Made by a program: the position numbers and the translations under genes. A stretch of DNA of 64,000 nt from Whitmania pigra. Lineage: Eukaryota; Annelida; Clitellata; Hirudinida; Haemopidae. Below, in pieces: positions 63,250 to 64,000 of the stretch; position 1 is the first letter of the stretch, and the number at the start of each line of letters is the position of its first letter. The notes below the pieces were generated by a model. That model ran no database searches and was not told the DNA's origin. It saw nothing but the letters and a program-made list of their open reading frames with translations. The stretch covers positions 552,501-616,500 of the forward strand of contig JAJTWR010000182.1 in NCBI GenBank assembly GCA_021613335.1. The letters are read 5' to 3'.

Positions 63250-64000
63250 GATTATCTGATAATTTCGTATAATTTCGTAACATCGTATGTTACATAAAAC
63301 CTGCCCTGCTACACTAAAAAGTCTTTCAACTGCTGCCGAACTTGGTAATGTTGAATTAAGCTTGATGAATGCAGCACAAACAGTTGGATAATTAAGTAGA
63401 GTTTGTACATTTCTTGCGGAGTTTGATAAATAATCATTAAGCTGTTCAGCTACCTCATTATCACAAGAGTTTGGTACACTTTCCATAGTCATATAAATCA
63501 TCATATTCACTGTTCTGAGCCGCATTGTCCGTAGAGGTGGTGATTGTTAACGACACCTTGTAATTTTTGGCTTTAAAAATGTTGAACCCGTAATGTCCTG
63601 TACAACCTCAGCATTTTTACACTGCGATGAACTGCGTTTGATAATGATGCAACCTTTGCCATTGATCTATCATAAAGTCATTTGTATTGCAGGTTATCCC
63701 TTGCTTTCATTGCATCCACAGTAGCCACAAGATTTAAGGTATTATTACCGCAGCGCTTATGAGGAGGCAAAAGAAGCACATTATCCGCATTATCAATATC
63801 TTGTTCGTTTTCAATCAAATCGGCTATACTTTCGCCAACAAGATATTCAGAAATATCACATAATGGCTCATCCGTGTCCATGTCATCAGTAATAGAGTTT
63901 TTTTCAACAACTAAAGAAAATGCTTTGACAAAATTAGCTGCATTAAAATTGCAAATTTATATAAAACCAAATCGCAATTCACATAAAACGTTTTCAGAAT
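63250..64000 (-). pseudogene. hAT transposase, broken and internally deleted, 5' end outside window
   Basis: Minus-strand pieces in order: NAANFVKAFSLVVEKNSITD (about 63955-63896), VLLLPPHKRCGNNTLNLVAT-DAMKARDNLQYK (about 63770-63681), a stop, SMAKVASLSNAVHRS, another break, then the C-terminal hATC dimerisation domain with NYPTVCAAFIKLNSTLPSSA and AVERLFSVAG (about 63390-63310). The large central part between the zinc-pocket HxLNL block and hATC, several hundred residues in an intact hAT, is missing. Not functional. Confidence 0.8.

Larger units (their letters stand above)
62532..64000 (-). mobile_element. hAT-superfamily DNA transposon, one end in window
   Basis: The terminus CAGTGATGGGCTTTAACTAC begins at 62532 and fits the hAT terminal consensus (CAGNG-TGG-). 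The preceding 8 bases, CCTGTTAT (62524-62531), are the expected target duplication; the other end lies beyond base 64000. Inside are three identical 198-bp tandem repeats, then the 3' end of a minus-strand hAT transposase carrying the dimerisation motif LPSSAAVERLFS. Confidence 0.85.

Overview
The window is nuclear DNA from an animal. Its genes are split by AT-rich introns, it is full of tri- and tetranucleotide microsatellites, and it holds animal-only genes such as STIM and SLAIN. Low GC, abundant ATT/ATC/CAG-type repeats and the divergence of the proteins suggest a lophotrochozoan invertebrate, perhaps an annelid or leech. That placement is inference; no species was identified. Gene models were built by hand from codon frame, splice-site phase and family knowledge. 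The five full-length models (LIAS, TFIIS, SLAIN-like, STIM, winged-helix/phosphorylase) each join with consistent phase into one open frame.

Layout: 0-1.6 kb, minus-strand ankyrin/polyglutamine gene that runs off the left edge. 1.6-10.8 kb, gene-poor and rich in microsatellites. 10.8-13.7 kb, complete mitochondrial lipoyl synthase gene, minus strand. 14.3-15.7 kb, a LINE-type insertion and a decayed pogo-like DNA transposon. 16.9-19.3 kb, a broken INTS6 copy, a large minisatellite and further degenerate coding sequence. 21.5-23.3 kb, TFIIS, plus strand. 24.8-30.1 kb, SLAIN-family gene, plus strand. 31.5-44.1 kb, 13-exon STIM gene, minus strand, convergent with SLAIN. 46.2-48.2 kb, end of an unrecognised multi-exon gene. 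50.2-57.4 kb, a winged-helix plus nucleoside-phosphorylase fusion gene whose introns hold a LINE remnant and a MITE-like element. 57.9-64 kb, a transposon graveyard: decayed Helitron/Pif1-type helicase pieces, a frame-open FAF2 C-terminal fragment inside a 76-bp perfect inverted repeat, and the terminus of a hAT transposon with a tripled 198-bp subterminal repeat.

The genes do not form a pathway. They are neighbours with separate roles: lipoate synthesis, transcript elongation, microtubule plus-end growth, store-operated calcium entry and putative nucleoside cleavage. The most unusual items are the winged-helix/phosphorylase fusion, the FAF2 fragment held inside mobile DNA, and the frequent use of GTT-type 5' splice sites, especially GTTGGT.
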